Part shown: one piece after another, positions 42,751 to 54,878 of the stretch
Position numbering within the stretch: position 1 is the first letter of the stretch
Layout: each line of letters starts with the position of its first letter
The notes under the pieces: model-generated
What the model was told of the DNA's origin: nothing
Databases searched by the model: none
Seen by the model: only the letters and a program-made list of their open reading frames with translations
Position numbers and translations under genes: made by a program
Assembly: GCF_900119895.1 (NCBI RefSeq)
Contig: NZ_FQLR01000004.1
Span: 1,530,017-1,594,016 of the forward strand
Length of the DNA: 64,000 bases
Origin: Collinsella phocaeensis
GTDB lineage: Bacteria > Actinomycetota > Coriobacteriia > Coriobacteriales > Coriobacteriaceae
Reading direction: 5' to 3'

Positions 42751-44730
42751 TCAGTTCTGCGAGAAGAACGGGTAATCGCCCGGCCTCGCGTCGGGCGATT
42801 CCTGCCCCGGGAAGACCGGACCCGACGGCATCTGCAGCTCGCCCTGGGAGACGGCGCGCTCGAGCTGGGCCCCCAGCTCCTCCATGTTCGCCTCGATGCG
42901 GGCCTGGCCCTCCTCGCTCATGAGCTGCTCGCGCTGTTCGGGCGTGAGGCCGAGCAGGTTGCCCAAAAGTCCCATGAACTCCGCCCGCATCCTCCGGCCG
43001 CGCTCGCCCGCCGCGCGCTCCGCGCGCTCGGTCTCGGCGCGCACGAGCTCGGCGATCGTGGACGGCCCCTCGCCGGAACCGCCGGTATCCGACCAGGCGA
43101 GGCCGATCGGCCACGCCCGCTCAGCGAGAGAGCGCGGAGACAGGACCGGGCACGGGGGGAGCACCCGGCGCGACGCCTCGCCCGCGCGCACGAGCGCGAG
43201 CAGCAGGGCGCGCGCACGGTCGTCCCCCTCGGCCCCCGGAAGCTCCTCGAACGGGAGGTTGCGGTCGATATGCGCCTCGAGGGCCCCGTCCACGAAGGAG
43301 GCGTCCGCACCCGCGAGCACCTCCCGCATCGCCCGCGCGCCCGTCCCGTCGCACGGGAACGACGAGACGGCCCGGTCCAGGATGCGGCGGACGCCCCGCT
43401 CGACCTCATCGAGGGCCATGAGCCGAGCGGGGAGCACGCTCGAGGTGCGGCTGCGATGCCGCGCGAGGAACTCCAGCGAGGAAAGGTACAGGTCGCCGAA
43501 CGGCGCGACGGCGCACCACGGCGCCCCGTCGAGCGCGAGGCTCGCCGCGTCGAGCGCGGCGTCGGTCTTGGTGTGCGCGGACAGGACCGCGGCATCGAGC
43601 TCGCGGGCGACGTCGACGAGGCAGAGCATGCCGAGCGCGCGATCCATCCGACCGGCGCCGGCGCCCGATTCGTCGCGATCGAGCGTCTCGGGGGCGGCGG
43701 TGCGCTCGACGAGCCGGATCCCGAGGTTCGACGCCACGGCGCGGGCGCAGCCGAGGCGAGCGATCTCCTCCATGTGCTCGCGGGGAAGCGTCGCGCGCTC
43801 GCTGCCCAGGCTCACCCCGATCACGTTGCGCGGCCCGAGGGCATCGACGGCGAGCGCTGCGAGCAGGGAGGACGCAAGGTCCCCCTCGAGCGGCACGACG
43901 GCACGGGTCTCCCCGCGCGCGGCCAGGAAGTCGCGCAGATGCAAGATGAGAGCCTGCCACGTCCACTCCTCGCGACGGTAGGCCGGCAGCTCGTGCGACG
44001 CGACGGGCTCGACGGAGACGCCCCGGCGCACCTCTTGGACGAGCAGGTCCTCCTCGAAGGAGGGCGAGGCCGCCACAAGGGCACCGGAATCGTCCAGGAC
44101 GAAGGAGCCCCCGGTGTACACCATGTCGTCGAACCCCCCGACCGGAGCCATGCACGCGAACCACGCCCCCGCCCGGCGCGCGAGCCTGCCGAACTCTCCG
44201 GACGCGACGGAAGCGACCGCCGCGGTCTCAGGGTCGGACGGACAGAAACCGTCGATCTGAAAGTACAGGACGAGGTCGCAGCCGTGCGGGAGCCGCTCGA
44301 CGTCGCGCGCCGCATCGAACGTCACCGCGACCCGCACGCCGGAGACCTCGAACACAGGAGGCACCCAGGCATCGGGCGATGCGGGGCGCTGCGAGGCAAG
44401 CAGGGTGCGCGCGGGGACTGCGCGGCCGCGGCGCAGGACGAACGCCTCGACGAGCGGAGCGCCCTCGTACGACACCACGGCGGGAACCACGCAGGTCAGG
44501 GAAAGGTCCTCGAGGCGCCGTGCGAGCGCCGCAAGGCCCCCGACGAGCGCGCGCTCGTAGCCGGGGTACTCGATGAGGCCCGTGGGGGACATGCCGCAGA
44601 GCAGGGGCGCGGGGCAGCACAGCAGCCCGGCCCCCGCGCCATGGGCGAGACGCGCCTGGCTCTCCAGACGGTCGAGCACGCCCTCGATATCCCCGAGCCT
44701 CATGTCTATCTGCGCCAACGCGACCTTCAT
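42751..44730 (-). CDS. NadE-like protein with degenerate active sites
   Basis: A 659-residue protein built like glutamine-dependent NAD synthetase. The nitrilase-like half is clear (MKVALAQIDMRLGDIEG, APVGGFDDMVYTGGSF, SFEEDLLVQEV), but the catalytic Glu position reads Ala41 (CCPAPLLCG) and the Cys position reads Thr137 (VAVTFDAARD). In the synthetase half, the ATP loop SGGIDSS is EGDLASS (282-288) and TGNKSE is SAHTKTD. A helical tail of about 120 residues follows, containing LLGNLLGLTPEQREQLM. GAGGAGG and full length argue for a maintained non-catalytic protein rather than decay. Distinct from a working NadE. Confidence 0.75.
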   Translation of the reverse strand: MKVALAQIDMRLGDIEGVLDRLESQARLAHGAGAGLLCCPAPLLCGMSPTGLIEYPGYERALVGGLAALARRLEDLSLTCVVPAVVSYEGAPLVEAFVLRRGRAVPARTLLASQRPASPDAWVPPVFEVSGVRVAVTFDAARDVERLPHGCDLVLYFQIDGFCPSDPETAAVASVASGEFGRLARRAGAWFACMAPVGGFDDMVYTGGSFVLDDSGALVAASPSFEEDLLVQEVRRGVSVEPVASHELPAYRREEWTWQALILHLRDFLAARGETRAVVPLEGDLASSLLAALAVDALGPRNVIGVSLGSERATLPREHMEEIARLGCARAVASNLGIRLVERTAAPETLDRDESGAGAGRMDRALGMLCLVDVARELDAAVLSAHTKTDAALDAASLALDGAPWCAVAPFGDLYLSSLEFLARHRSRTSSVLPARLMALDEVERGVRRILDRAVSSFPCDGTGARAMREVLAGADASFVDGALEAHIDRNLPFEELPGAEGDDRARALLLALVRAGEASRRVLPPCPVLSPRSLAERAWPIGLAWSDTGGSGEGPSTIAELVRAETERAERAAGERGRRMRAEFMGLLGNLLGLTPEQREQLMSEEGQARIEANMEELGAQLERAVSQGELQMPSGPVFPGQESPDARPGDYPFFSQN

Positions 44731-44797
44731 CGCCGCCTCCTCTTCATCGGTCACACCATCATACCCGCCCCGCCCCGCGCTGCCGGCCGGCAGAAAA

Positions 44798-44826
44798 CGG
44801 GCCGCCCGCTCGAAGCGGACGGCCCG
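44798..44826 (-). terminator. Intrinsic terminator after the superoxide reductase gene
   Basis: A 13-bp stem with one mismatch around a three-base loop. On the minus strand it is followed by TTTTC, 35 bases past the stop. Confidence 0.8.
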
Positions 44827-44861
44827 GACGCGGCACTGCGCCCCGCGGATCGCGCCGGATC

Positions 44862-45221
44862 CTAGAACGAGGCCTTCCAGAGCCCGTGCAGGTTGCAGTA
44901 GGCGTAGACGGTCCCGGTTTTCACGCCGCCGGCGAAGAACGTCACCGGGGTCTGGCCGGGCTTGAGGTAATGGAGCTCGAGGCGGTCGTCGGCCTCGAGA
45001 GCGATCCACTCGATGGAGTGCTCCTCCGTCATGGGATGGGCGACCTCGCCCACCTGGACGTGGATGATGTGGCCGTCGCGCTGGAGCTCGACCGAGGGGA
45101 CGTGCTTCTCGGTCGCGGCGTCGACGGTGTTGGGCTCGAGCGCCTCGAAACCCGCCGGAGCCGGGGAACCCGAGACCGATGCGAGGAAGTTGCCGTCCGC
45201 ATCCTTGTAAAACGTTGCCAT
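44862..45221 (-). CDS. Superoxide reductase, neelaredoxin/class II type
   Basis: A 119-residue iron protein that reduces superoxide to peroxide without making oxygen, typical of anaerobes. All five iron ligands are visible: His40 (EKHVP), His62 and His68 (HPMTEEH), Cys109 and His112 (YCNLHGLW). The N-terminal rubredoxin-like iron centre of desulfoferrodoxin is absent. GGAGAAG precedes the ATG. It is divergent from uvrA. Confidence 0.92.
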   Translation of the reverse strand: MATFYKDADGNFLASVSGSPAPAGFEALEPNTVDAATEKHVPSVELQRDGHIIHVQVGEVAHPMTEEHSIEWIALEADDRLELHYLKPGQTPVTFFAGGVKTGTVYAYCNLHGLWKASF

Positions 45222-45411
45222 ATGCTTCTCCTATCCATAGGGCCGGTTACGTTCGCCCTTCATTATGCCCGCCCCCGCGACGGGCATACATCGCGGGCGC
45301 CGTCGCCCGGATCGATCGCGAAACGACACAGCCCCCACGCGGGCGCGAAGCGAGACGCGGCCCCGCCTGCGCGAGACGGCATGGGCTCGCCGTGGAGGAA
45401 GCGGTGAAATG

Positions 45412-45441
45412 CGAACACATGTCCGCGCATTGGGATAGAAT
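45412..45441 (+). promoter_or_regulatory. uvrA promoter with LexA-like box
   Basis: CGAACACATGTCCG at 45412-45425 matches CGAAC-N4-GTTCG with one mismatch. TAGAAT at 45436-45441 is a good -10, 34 bases before the uvrA start. The box would overlap the -35 region, suited to SOS repression. Confidence 0.6.
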
Positions 45442-45475
45442 GGTCCCGTATTCGACACCGTACGGGAGAAGTTCC

Positions 45476-48364
<2,889 letters not shown>

Positions 48365-48400
48365 CCCACGGGTCCCCTCCCAGCCCATATGCAAGGGCGC

Positions 48401-48436
48401 GCCCCGTCTTGCGGCTTTGCAACCGCAAGACGGGGC
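48401..48436. terminator. Terminator between convergent uvrA and sulfatase genes
   Basis: GCCCCGTCTTGCGG at 48401-48414 pairs perfectly with 48423-48436. A second 10-bp hairpin (48456-48465 with 48470-48479) follows and reaches the stop of the convergent sulfatase gene. Confidence 0.7.
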
Positions 48437-48478
48437 GCCTCTAAGGGGTCGACGCGCGGGCGTTCCGGCGAACGCCCG

Positions 48479-50626
48479 CTACTGCACCCTGCGCATGAAG
48501 TTGTAGTACTGGATCCGCTCGAGCTGGCTCAGCGCCTCCGCGAACGGCCCCTCCGACTCGAGCGCGTAGCGCAGGCCGTCCGCCCCGAGATAGCCTACCG
48601 CATGAACGGCGGGGACCTGTTCGGACAGGACGATCTGGGCCTTCTGGTACTCGCTCAGCGGAGCGCCGATCAGATGGAGCGTCTGGGCGGCGAGCAGAGC
48701 CGGATCGGTCTCGCGCCAGGCGCTCAGCTGGTCGCAACCCGCCACGTCGTAATTCGCCCAAACGATATACGGGGTCTGGTACTGACGCTGCGCATGGACG
48801 GCCGGCTCCTCCCCGGGATACAAGGTATCGTTCAGCCCGGTAGAGACGGAAGGCTGGTGATCGCCGAAGTACACGAGCACGACCGGCCTGTCCAGGCTGC
48901 GCAGCTGCGCGATGAGGGCCTCAAGGTCGCGGTCGGACGCCTCGATACAGGCAAGGTAGGTGTTGAGCTGCGTGAGCAGGCCTTCGTCCTCGACGCCTGC
49001 CGGCATGTACCAGATGACATCCTCCTCCGGCACGGTACCGGCGTCGTATCCGCCATGATTCTGCATGGTCACGTCAAACACGAACTGGGGAGCCTCGTCG
49101 GAGGCCAGCACCTCGAGGATCTTGTCGAAGGTCGCGCCGTCGGTCGCGCCGGCGTGATACCCCGGCGCTCCTTCGAAATCATCGATGTCCAAAAACTCCC
49201 CGAAGCCCATCTCGCGATAGACCGACGTGCGCTGGTAGTTGACACCGAGCTGCGGGTGCATCGCCGTCGTGCCGTAGCCCAAGCCGTCGAACTGCCCCGC
49301 GAGGCTGTCGATATGGCTGAAATCGTACAGCTGGTAGGCGATCTTGTTCGCACCGAGGAAGGCGGTGCTCGTACCGGTGAGGAACTCGAACTCGGTGTTC
49401 GCCGTGCCACCGCCCGAGACCGAGACGTCGAGCGCCCCGCGGACGAGGGCGTCCGCCAGGCCGTTGAAGCGCTGCGGCCCCGCATAGCCGGCCTCGCGCA
49501 CGGCATCGTAGATGGAAAGGTCCGCGAAGCTCTCGTCCATCACCGCGATGACCGTGGGCTTGAGCACTTCGAACTGCGCGGCCGCCTCGAGGCGCTGCGG
49601 GGAGGAACCGGCTCCGGCGTCATAGGCGGCAGCGAGGCGGGCGATGTCCGCCGCGGCGCCCTCCTCGGTATACCCTTCCGGCTCGGGCACGGCGAGATCC
49701 TGAGCGACCGCGATGAACGCCGGGACGAAGCCACGAGCGCGGTAGGTCGTGATGGGCTGCCAGCGATCGTACGAGAAGCCGAGCCCCTCTTCGATCGACG
49801 TCGTCGAGAACGTCGAGGCGAACACCCCGGCGAGCGCAGCCGCAACGATGAGGTTCGCCCCTGCGTTCAGCGCGGCCGAGCGCTTGCCGCCCGCATGGCC
49901 GGGCCACACGAACGACAGGGCGCACGCGCATGCGAACGCCGCCATGATCCCGTAGGCGATCTGAGGTGTGAGCACGAAATCATACCCCTCGGCGACCGCC
50001 GCAGCCGTGCCGGCGGCGAGCAGATCGCTCGGCAGGAGCGCGGCCCCCTTGAAAAGCACGACGAAATGCTGGGCTATGCCGAAGCCCGCAGCGGCGACGG
50101 GAACGAGCCAGAGCAGAAGACCCGTCCGCTGGCCCAGGACGTAGAGGAACGATGCGAGAGCGAGCAGCACGAGGAACGTAGCGTAGAAGCTGCCCACCGG
50201 CAGCTCCGCCGCGGTATCGAGCCACACGTAGTCGACGATCCAGGCAGACGCGGCGCACGTCCCGACCACGAGCACGACATCGCGCAGGGCGCGCAACACC
50301 TCGGCAGCCGGACGCCACATGCCCTCGAGCCACACGATCATCGGTCTTCGAGCGAAGCTCACCAGCGCGCCCGCGGCGACGACGACGGCGACCGTCCAGC
50401 AATCGGACGGCAGCAGGCCTTCGACCGCGCCCTGGGAGCACCAATCTTCGAGCACGGAGAGAACCGCCGCGCCGGCAAGAGAGACGGCCGCCTCGCCGAG
50501 GGCGATGCGGCGTTCGCGGACCCACGTCCACCAGACGCCGAAGCCGGCGACACCGCAAAGGACGAGCAGAAGGATCGAGAAGGGCGCGGAGAGCGCCTCG
50601 TGGGAAAACTGCATGGATACGGCCAT
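48479..50626 (-). CDS. LTA synthase family membrane sulfatase
   Basis: A 715-residue polytopic protein with several N-terminal membrane helices (to about residue 285) and an extracytoplasmic sulfatase-fold domain. Active-site segments are VIAVMDESFADLS (metal Glu), GGGTANTEFEFLTG (Thr nucleophile), MQNHGGYD and VYFGDHQPS. The family transfers glycerol phosphate to teichoic-type polymers or modifies glycans. No start has a good ribosome binding site: ATG 50626 is chosen and ATG 50614 is possible. Confidence 0.88.
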   Translation of the reverse strand: MAVSMQFSHEALSAPFSILLLVLCGVAGFGVWWTWVRERRIALGEAAVSLAGAAVLSVLEDWCSQGAVEGLLPSDCWTVAVVVAAGALVSFARRPMIVWLEGMWRPAAEVLRALRDVVLVVGTCAASAWIVDYVWLDTAAELPVGSFYATFLVLLALASFLYVLGQRTGLLLWLVPVAAAGFGIAQHFVVLFKGAALLPSDLLAAGTAAAVAEGYDFVLTPQIAYGIMAAFACACALSFVWPGHAGGKRSAALNAGANLIVAAALAGVFASTFSTTSIEEGLGFSYDRWQPITTYRARGFVPAFIAVAQDLAVPEPEGYTEEGAAADIARLAAAYDAGAGSSPQRLEAAAQFEVLKPTVIAVMDESFADLSIYDAVREAGYAGPQRFNGLADALVRGALDVSVSGGGTANTEFEFLTGTSTAFLGANKIAYQLYDFSHIDSLAGQFDGLGYGTTAMHPQLGVNYQRTSVYREMGFGEFLDIDDFEGAPGYHAGATDGATFDKILEVLASDEAPQFVFDVTMQNHGGYDAGTVPEEDVIWYMPAGVEDEGLLTQLNTYLACIEASDRDLEALIAQLRSLDRPVVLVYFGDHQPSVSTGLNDTLYPGEEPAVHAQRQYQTPYIVWANYDVAGCDQLSAWRETDPALLAAQTLHLIGAPLSEYQKAQIVLSEQVPAVHAVGYLGADGLRYALESEGPFAEALSQLERIQYYNFMRRVQ

Positions 50627-50810
50627 TCGAACAACAATCGGCCCCTGCGCCTGCACGGGCCCCAACGGGTCCCACTAACTTCCCATCTCGACATGGAACC
50701 GTCAACAACGTGCGCGAAGACAACATGAGAGCGCGATGCGGCGGGCCGCGGGAAAGGCGGGCGCGCTACAATGGAACCTGTTTGGAACAACCACCGAAAG
50801 GATGCGCAAT

Positions 50811-51668
50811 ATGGCATGCGAACACGCGGTAGAGGGCGCCCCCAAGGCTCCCGAGCAATTCGATGAGAACAATCTCTCCGAGGTCAAGCACGTTATCGCC
50901 GTGCTCTCGGGCAAAGGCGGCGTCGGCAAGTCCCTCGTCACCGCCGCGCTCGCCATCGAGCTGAAGCGCCTCGGCCACTCCGTCGGCGTGCTCGACGCGG
51001 ACATCACCGGTCCCTCCGCCCCTCGCATCTTCGGCATGGCCGGCAAGCGCGCCCACGGCATCGGCAACCTCCTCCTCCCCGAGATCTCCGAGGGCGGCAT
51101 CAAGGTCATGTCGAGCAACCTGCTGCTCGCGAACGAGACCGACCCCGTCCTGTGGCGCGGCCCCGTCATCGCGGGGGCAATCCGCCAGTTTTGGAGCGAG
51201 ACGAGCTGGGGCCCGCTCGACTACCTGCTCGTCGACATGCCCCCGGGCACGGCGGACGTCGCCCTCACCGTGTTCCAGTCCCTGCCCGTCGACGGCATCG
51301 TGATCGTCACGAGCCCACAGGACCTCGTCTCGATGATCGTCGCCAAGGCGGTCAACATGGCCGAGAAGATGAATATCCCCGTGCTCGGCGTCGTCGAGAA
51401 CATGAGCTACATCGAATGCCCGGACTGCGGCAAGAAGATCGAGGTCTTCGGCGAAAGCAAGCTCGAGGACGTCGCGCGCGCCTACGATCTCGAGATCCTC
51501 GGCCGCCTTCCGATCGACCCCGCGCTCGCAGCCGCCTGCGACGAGGGCACCCTCGAGACCGCCCTGCCCGCCGGCATGCTCCCCGAGGCCGTCTCCGCCA
51601 TCTGCGCGACGGCCGCCTACAAGGACGCCAAGGCGGCGCTCGCAGACGACGGCTCCGACACCCAGTAG
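50811..51668 (+). CDS. mrp: Mrp/NBP35-type iron-sulfur cluster carrier ATPase
   Basis: A 285-residue P-loop protein of the deviant Walker A type, GKGGVGKS at 34-41. A cluster-binding CxxC is at Cys203 and Cys206 (IECPDCGKK). LLVDMPPGTADVALT is the typical switch region. It carries and delivers [4Fe-4S] clusters. A -10 TACAAT is at 50767-50772 and GAAAGG precedes the ATG. Two FAD enzymes follow on the same strand 26 and 47 bases apart. Confidence 0.92.
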   Translation: MACEHAVEGAPKAPEQFDENNLSEVKHVIAVLSGKGGVGKSLVTAALAIELKRLGHSVGVLDADITGPSAPRIFGMAGKRAHGIGNLLLPEISEGGIKVMSSNLLLANETDPVLWRGPVIAGAIRQFWSETSWGPLDYLLVDMPPGTADVALTVFQSLPVDGIVIVTSPQDLVSMIVAKAVNMAEKMNIPVLGVVENMSYIECPDCGKKIEVFGESKLEDVARAYDLEILGRLPIDPALAAACDEGTLETALPAGMLPEAVSAICATAAYKDAKAALADDGSDTQ

Positions 51669-51694
51669 GCAGCGGAACGATACCGGGAGGCACC

Positions 51695-52954
51695 ATGACC
51701 GAACCCTACGACGTCGCCGTGGTCGGCGGCGGCGCGTCCGGGCTCGCCGCTGCGATCGCAGCGGCGCGCGACGGCGCCAGGACCTGCATTGTCGAGCGAG
51801 ACGTCGCGTGCGGCCTCCCCATACTCGCCACCGGCAACGGTCGGTGCAACCTCTCCAACGAGCGTCTCGACCCTCGGCGCTACCGCCATCCCGACATCGC
51901 CCGTCGCGTGATGGGCGATGACCCCGAGGCCGCCGTCTCAAGTCTCTTCGATTCCCTCGGCCTCCTCTCTTCCCCGGTCGAGGGGCGTCTCTACCCGGTC
52001 ACCCGGCGAGCGGAGTCGGTTCGCGACGTCCTGCTCTCCGGGTGCGCGCGGGCCGAAGTGGACTCGCTCTGCGGCACCGAGGTGCGCTCGGTCTCCTACG
52101 CCGACGGAACCTGGACGCTCGAAGTCGATGCGCCGACGCGCTGCGTGCGCGTGGAGGAGACGGGCAAGGCAGCGCTTCGCCGTGCGCGCAAGGCGCTCGC
52201 GGCGGCCCCGCGCGATAGCCGCGCCCTCCGGGCGCATGCGGTCGTGCTCGCGCCCGGAGGGGCGTGCGCGAAGACCTGCGCGCTGTTCGCGGTCCCGCAT
52301 ATGGACGAAGAGCCGCTGCTCTGCCCCATCGCATGCGACGGCCCGAGCGGCATGGACCTGGACGCCCTCGACGGCCTGCGCGCCGAGGGCATGCTCACCC
52401 TCAAGCGCGGCGGCGCATGCATCGCCTTCGAGGAGGGAGAGGTCCTCTTCAGGCCCTACGGCATCTCGGGCATCGCCGCGTTCAACCTCTCGCGCCGAAT
52501 CGAACCCGGGGACACCATCGAACTCGACCTGTTCCCCCGCCACAGCGAGCCCGCGCTGCGCAGCCTGCTCGAGCGGCGCATGCAGGCAGTCGGAGCCTTC
52601 CCCGGCGACCCCGCATGGTTCGACGGCATGCTCGCCCGCCCCCTTGCCGGAGCCGTATGCGCCTACGCCCGCGCGCTCGGCAACGACCTCGCCGCCGTCG
52701 CCTCCGCGCTCCACCGTTTCCCGCTTGCCGTAACGGGCACCGCGGAGCACGCGCAGGCTCAGGTCCGTCGAGGCGGCATCCCCTGGTCCGCCGTCGATAC
52801 CGAAACGCTTTCCATCACGCGCGAAACGATCGGCCACGGGCTCTACGCATGCGGGGAGGCGCTCGACATGGATGCCGATTGCGGCGGCTACAATCTCGCG
52901 TGGGCCTGGATTTCCGGTCTGCGCGCCGGCGCCGCCGCCGCGCAGCTGCGCTAG
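51695..52954 (+). CDS. HI0933-like (BaiN/aminoacetone oxidase type) FAD oxidoreductase
   Basis: A 419-residue flavoprotein. The dinucleotide motif is VAVVGGGASGLAAAIAAA, followed by the family signature GNGRCNLSNE. The C terminus GLYACGEALDMDADCGGYNLAWAW is diagnostic of the HI0933 group. The insertion near 155-175 is rich in Arg/Ala. GGGAGG precedes the ATG. It is co-oriented with mrp 26 bases upstream. Substrate unknown; relatives include bile-acid-modifying BaiN, but that role cannot be claimed. Confidence 0.88.
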   Translation: MTEPYDVAVVGGGASGLAAAIAAARDGARTCIVERDVACGLPILATGNGRCNLSNERLDPRRYRHPDIARRVMGDDPEAAVSSLFDSLGLLSSPVEGRLYPVTRRAESVRDVLLSGCARAEVDSLCGTEVRSVSYADGTWTLEVDAPTRCVRVEETGKAALRRARKALAAAPRDSRALRAHAVVLAPGGACAKTCALFAVPHMDEEPLLCPIACDGPSGMDLDALDGLRAEGMLTLKRGGACIAFEEGEVLFRPYGISGIAAFNLSRRIEPGDTIELDLFPRHSEPALRSLLERRMQAVGAFPGDPAWFDGMLARPLAGAVCAYARALGNDLAAVASALHRFPLAVTGTAEHAQAQVRRGGIPWSAVDTETLSITRETIGHGLYACGEALDMDADCGGYNLAWAWISGLRAGAAAAQLR

Positions 52955-53001
52955 CGCGCAGACCGCGCCCCTCTGTTCGCATCGCCCCAAGGAGCTGCAC
53001 C

Positions 53002-54645
53002 ATGCTTGAGATCACCGAGATTCCCTGCGCCCTCGACCAAGGCGCCGACGAGGAGGGCTGCCTCGAGGTCGGCACCCGAGAAGCCTGCAGGCTTCTCGGG
53101 ATCCAGCGATCCGACGTCCTCCGCGCCTCCCTGCACCGCAAGTCCATCGACGCGCGCAAGAGGCGCGACGTCCGCTTCACCCTGAGCATCCGTCTCGAGC
53201 TCGCCGGCGACCTCGACGAAGCGACAGCGCTCGAGCGCCTTGACGAGCGCACCCGTCGGCGAGTCCGCGCCGTCGATGCGGACGAGCCCGCCTTCCCCAA
53301 GCCGCTCGGGCGCGCAGGGACCCCTCACGCCCGGCCCGTCGTCGTCGGAGCCGGCTGCGCCGGCCTTTTCGCCGCGCTCACGCTCGCCGAGGCCGGACTC
53401 GAACCGCTCCTCATCGAGCGCGGAGAGGATGCAGGTCGGCGCAGCGAGGCGGTGACGCGCTTCGAGGCGACCGGGGAGCTTGACCCGGAATCGAATATCC
53501 AGTTCGGGCTCGGAGGCGCAGGGACGTTTTCCGACGGCAAGCTCAACACCGGCACGAAAAACCCTGCGCATCGGCTCATCCTGCAGACCCTCGTCGACGC
53601 CGGCGCCCCGCGCGAGATTCTTTGGGACGCCAAGCCGCATATCGGGTCGGACGTCCTTCCTCGAGTCGTCACCTCGCTCGTCGAGCGCATCCGCGCCCTG
53701 GGCGGCGAGGTCCTTTTCGAGACCCGCCTGGTGGACATCGAGCGCGATGCGGCGGGCGGCATCCGGGGCATCGCCTGGGAACGCGGGGGGCGCGAGGAGC
53801 GCATCGCCTGCGACCGGCTGATCCTATCTTGCGGGCACTCCGCGCGCGACGTCTTCGAGCTGCTCGCCCGCCGAGGTTTCTCCCTCTCGCGCAAAACGTT
53901 CGCCATGGGCGTTCGCATCGAGCATCTCCAGGCGGATATCGACCGAGCGCAATACGGGCCCTCCGCGGGACACCCCGCGCTCGGCGCGGCTCCCTATAGC
54001 CTCGTCGCCCACTTCTCCGGCGGGCGCAGTGTCTTCAGTTTCTGCATGTGCCCCGGCGGCCAGGTCGTCGCGGCGGCCTCCGAGCGCGGCGGCGTGGTCA
54101 CCAACGGAGCCAGCCTCCATGCGCGCGCGGGAGTCAACGCCAACTCGGCTTTGCTCGTCAACGTGACGCCCGGGGACCTCCCCGGCGACGACCCGCTTGC
54201 CGGCATCGCCTTGCAGCGCAGCTGCGAACGGATGGCCTTCGATTTGGGAGGCGGGACCTACCGTGCGCCCGCCCAGCTTCTCGGTGATTACCTCGTCGGC
54301 ATCCCCAGCGCCCGCGGCGGGTCCGTGACCCCCACCTATCCGATCGGCGTCGCCTGGGGCTCCATCTCGCCTGCGCTCCCCGCCCACGTCGATGCGACGC
54401 TGCGCGAGGGCATCCCGCTCCTCGCCCGCAAACTCAAGGGCTTCGATAGGCACGATGCGGTCCTCACGGGCGTCGAGAGCCGATCGAGCTCCCCCGTCAC
54501 GGTGCTGCGCGGCCGCGACTGCGTCGCAGAGGGCGCGCCCGGCCTCTATCCTTGCGGAGAGGGCGCCGGATATGCAGGGGGGATCATGAGCGCCGCCACC
54601 GACGGCATACGGTGCGCACAGGCGCTTATCGCCCATGTTGGCTAA
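53002..54645 (+). CDS. FAD-dependent dehydrogenase, YhiN-unrelated long form
   Basis: A 547-residue protein with an N-terminal region of about 110 residues (REACRLLGIQRSDVLRASLH, then basic, resembling the front of uncharacterised FAD-dependent dehydrogenases). The Rossmann motif is PVVVGAGCAGLFAALTLAEAG. FGLGGAGTFSDGKLNT and LYPCGEGAGYAGGIMSAATDG are strong family signatures. AAGGAGC precedes the ATG. It is the last of the mrp/FAD/FAD run. Function unknown, though the family is widespread in Firmicutes and Bacteroidetes. Confidence 0.87.
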   Translation: MLEITEIPCALDQGADEEGCLEVGTREACRLLGIQRSDVLRASLHRKSIDARKRRDVRFTLSIRLELAGDLDEATALERLDERTRRRVRAVDADEPAFPKPLGRAGTPHARPVVVGAGCAGLFAALTLAEAGLEPLLIERGEDAGRRSEAVTRFEATGELDPESNIQFGLGGAGTFSDGKLNTGTKNPAHRLILQTLVDAGAPREILWDAKPHIGSDVLPRVVTSLVERIRALGGEVLFETRLVDIERDAAGGIRGIAWERGGREERIACDRLILSCGHSARDVFELLARRGFSLSRKTFAMGVRIEHLQADIDRAQYGPSAGHPALGAAPYSLVAHFSGGRSVFSFCMCPGGQVVAAASERGGVVTNGASLHARAGVNANSALLVNVTPGDLPGDDPLAGIALQRSCERMAFDLGGGTYRAPAQLLGDYLVGIPSARGGSVTPTYPIGVAWGSISPALPAHVDATLREGIPLLARKLKGFDRHDAVLTGVESRSSSPVTVLRGRDCVAEGAPGLYPCGEGAGYAGGIMSAATDGIRCAQALIAHVG

Positions 54646-54726
54646 GCGACGGATTGCGCAACGAGCCGCACGCCTCCAGTCCCCGGGCGCCGATCGCCGC
54701 CTCGAGCGCCGATCGATGATCGGGCC

Positions 54727-54813
54727 GCCCCGGTTCTCAACTGAACTGCACCCCGAATCTTGGACACAGGAAACCAAGATTCGGGGTGCAGTTCAAACCA
54801 TGAAAACCGGGGC
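54727..54813. repeat. 87-bp hairpin resembling paired IS3-family tips
   Basis: A 21-bp perfect inverted repeat (54743-54763 with 54774-54794) is flanked by a second arm pair, GCCCCGGTT and AACCGGGGC with one mismatch inside. The inner arms begin TGAACTGCACCCCGAATCTT, close to the terminal repeats I recall for IS3/IS150-group elements. It lies between convergent genes and could now be a bidirectional terminator. Confidence 0.6.
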
Positions 54814-54878
54814 TTCTTCCTGGCCGTACGTCCGCGCTTTATGGCGCACGGGCGACCTCATGCGCGCCCCGGCGGCAA

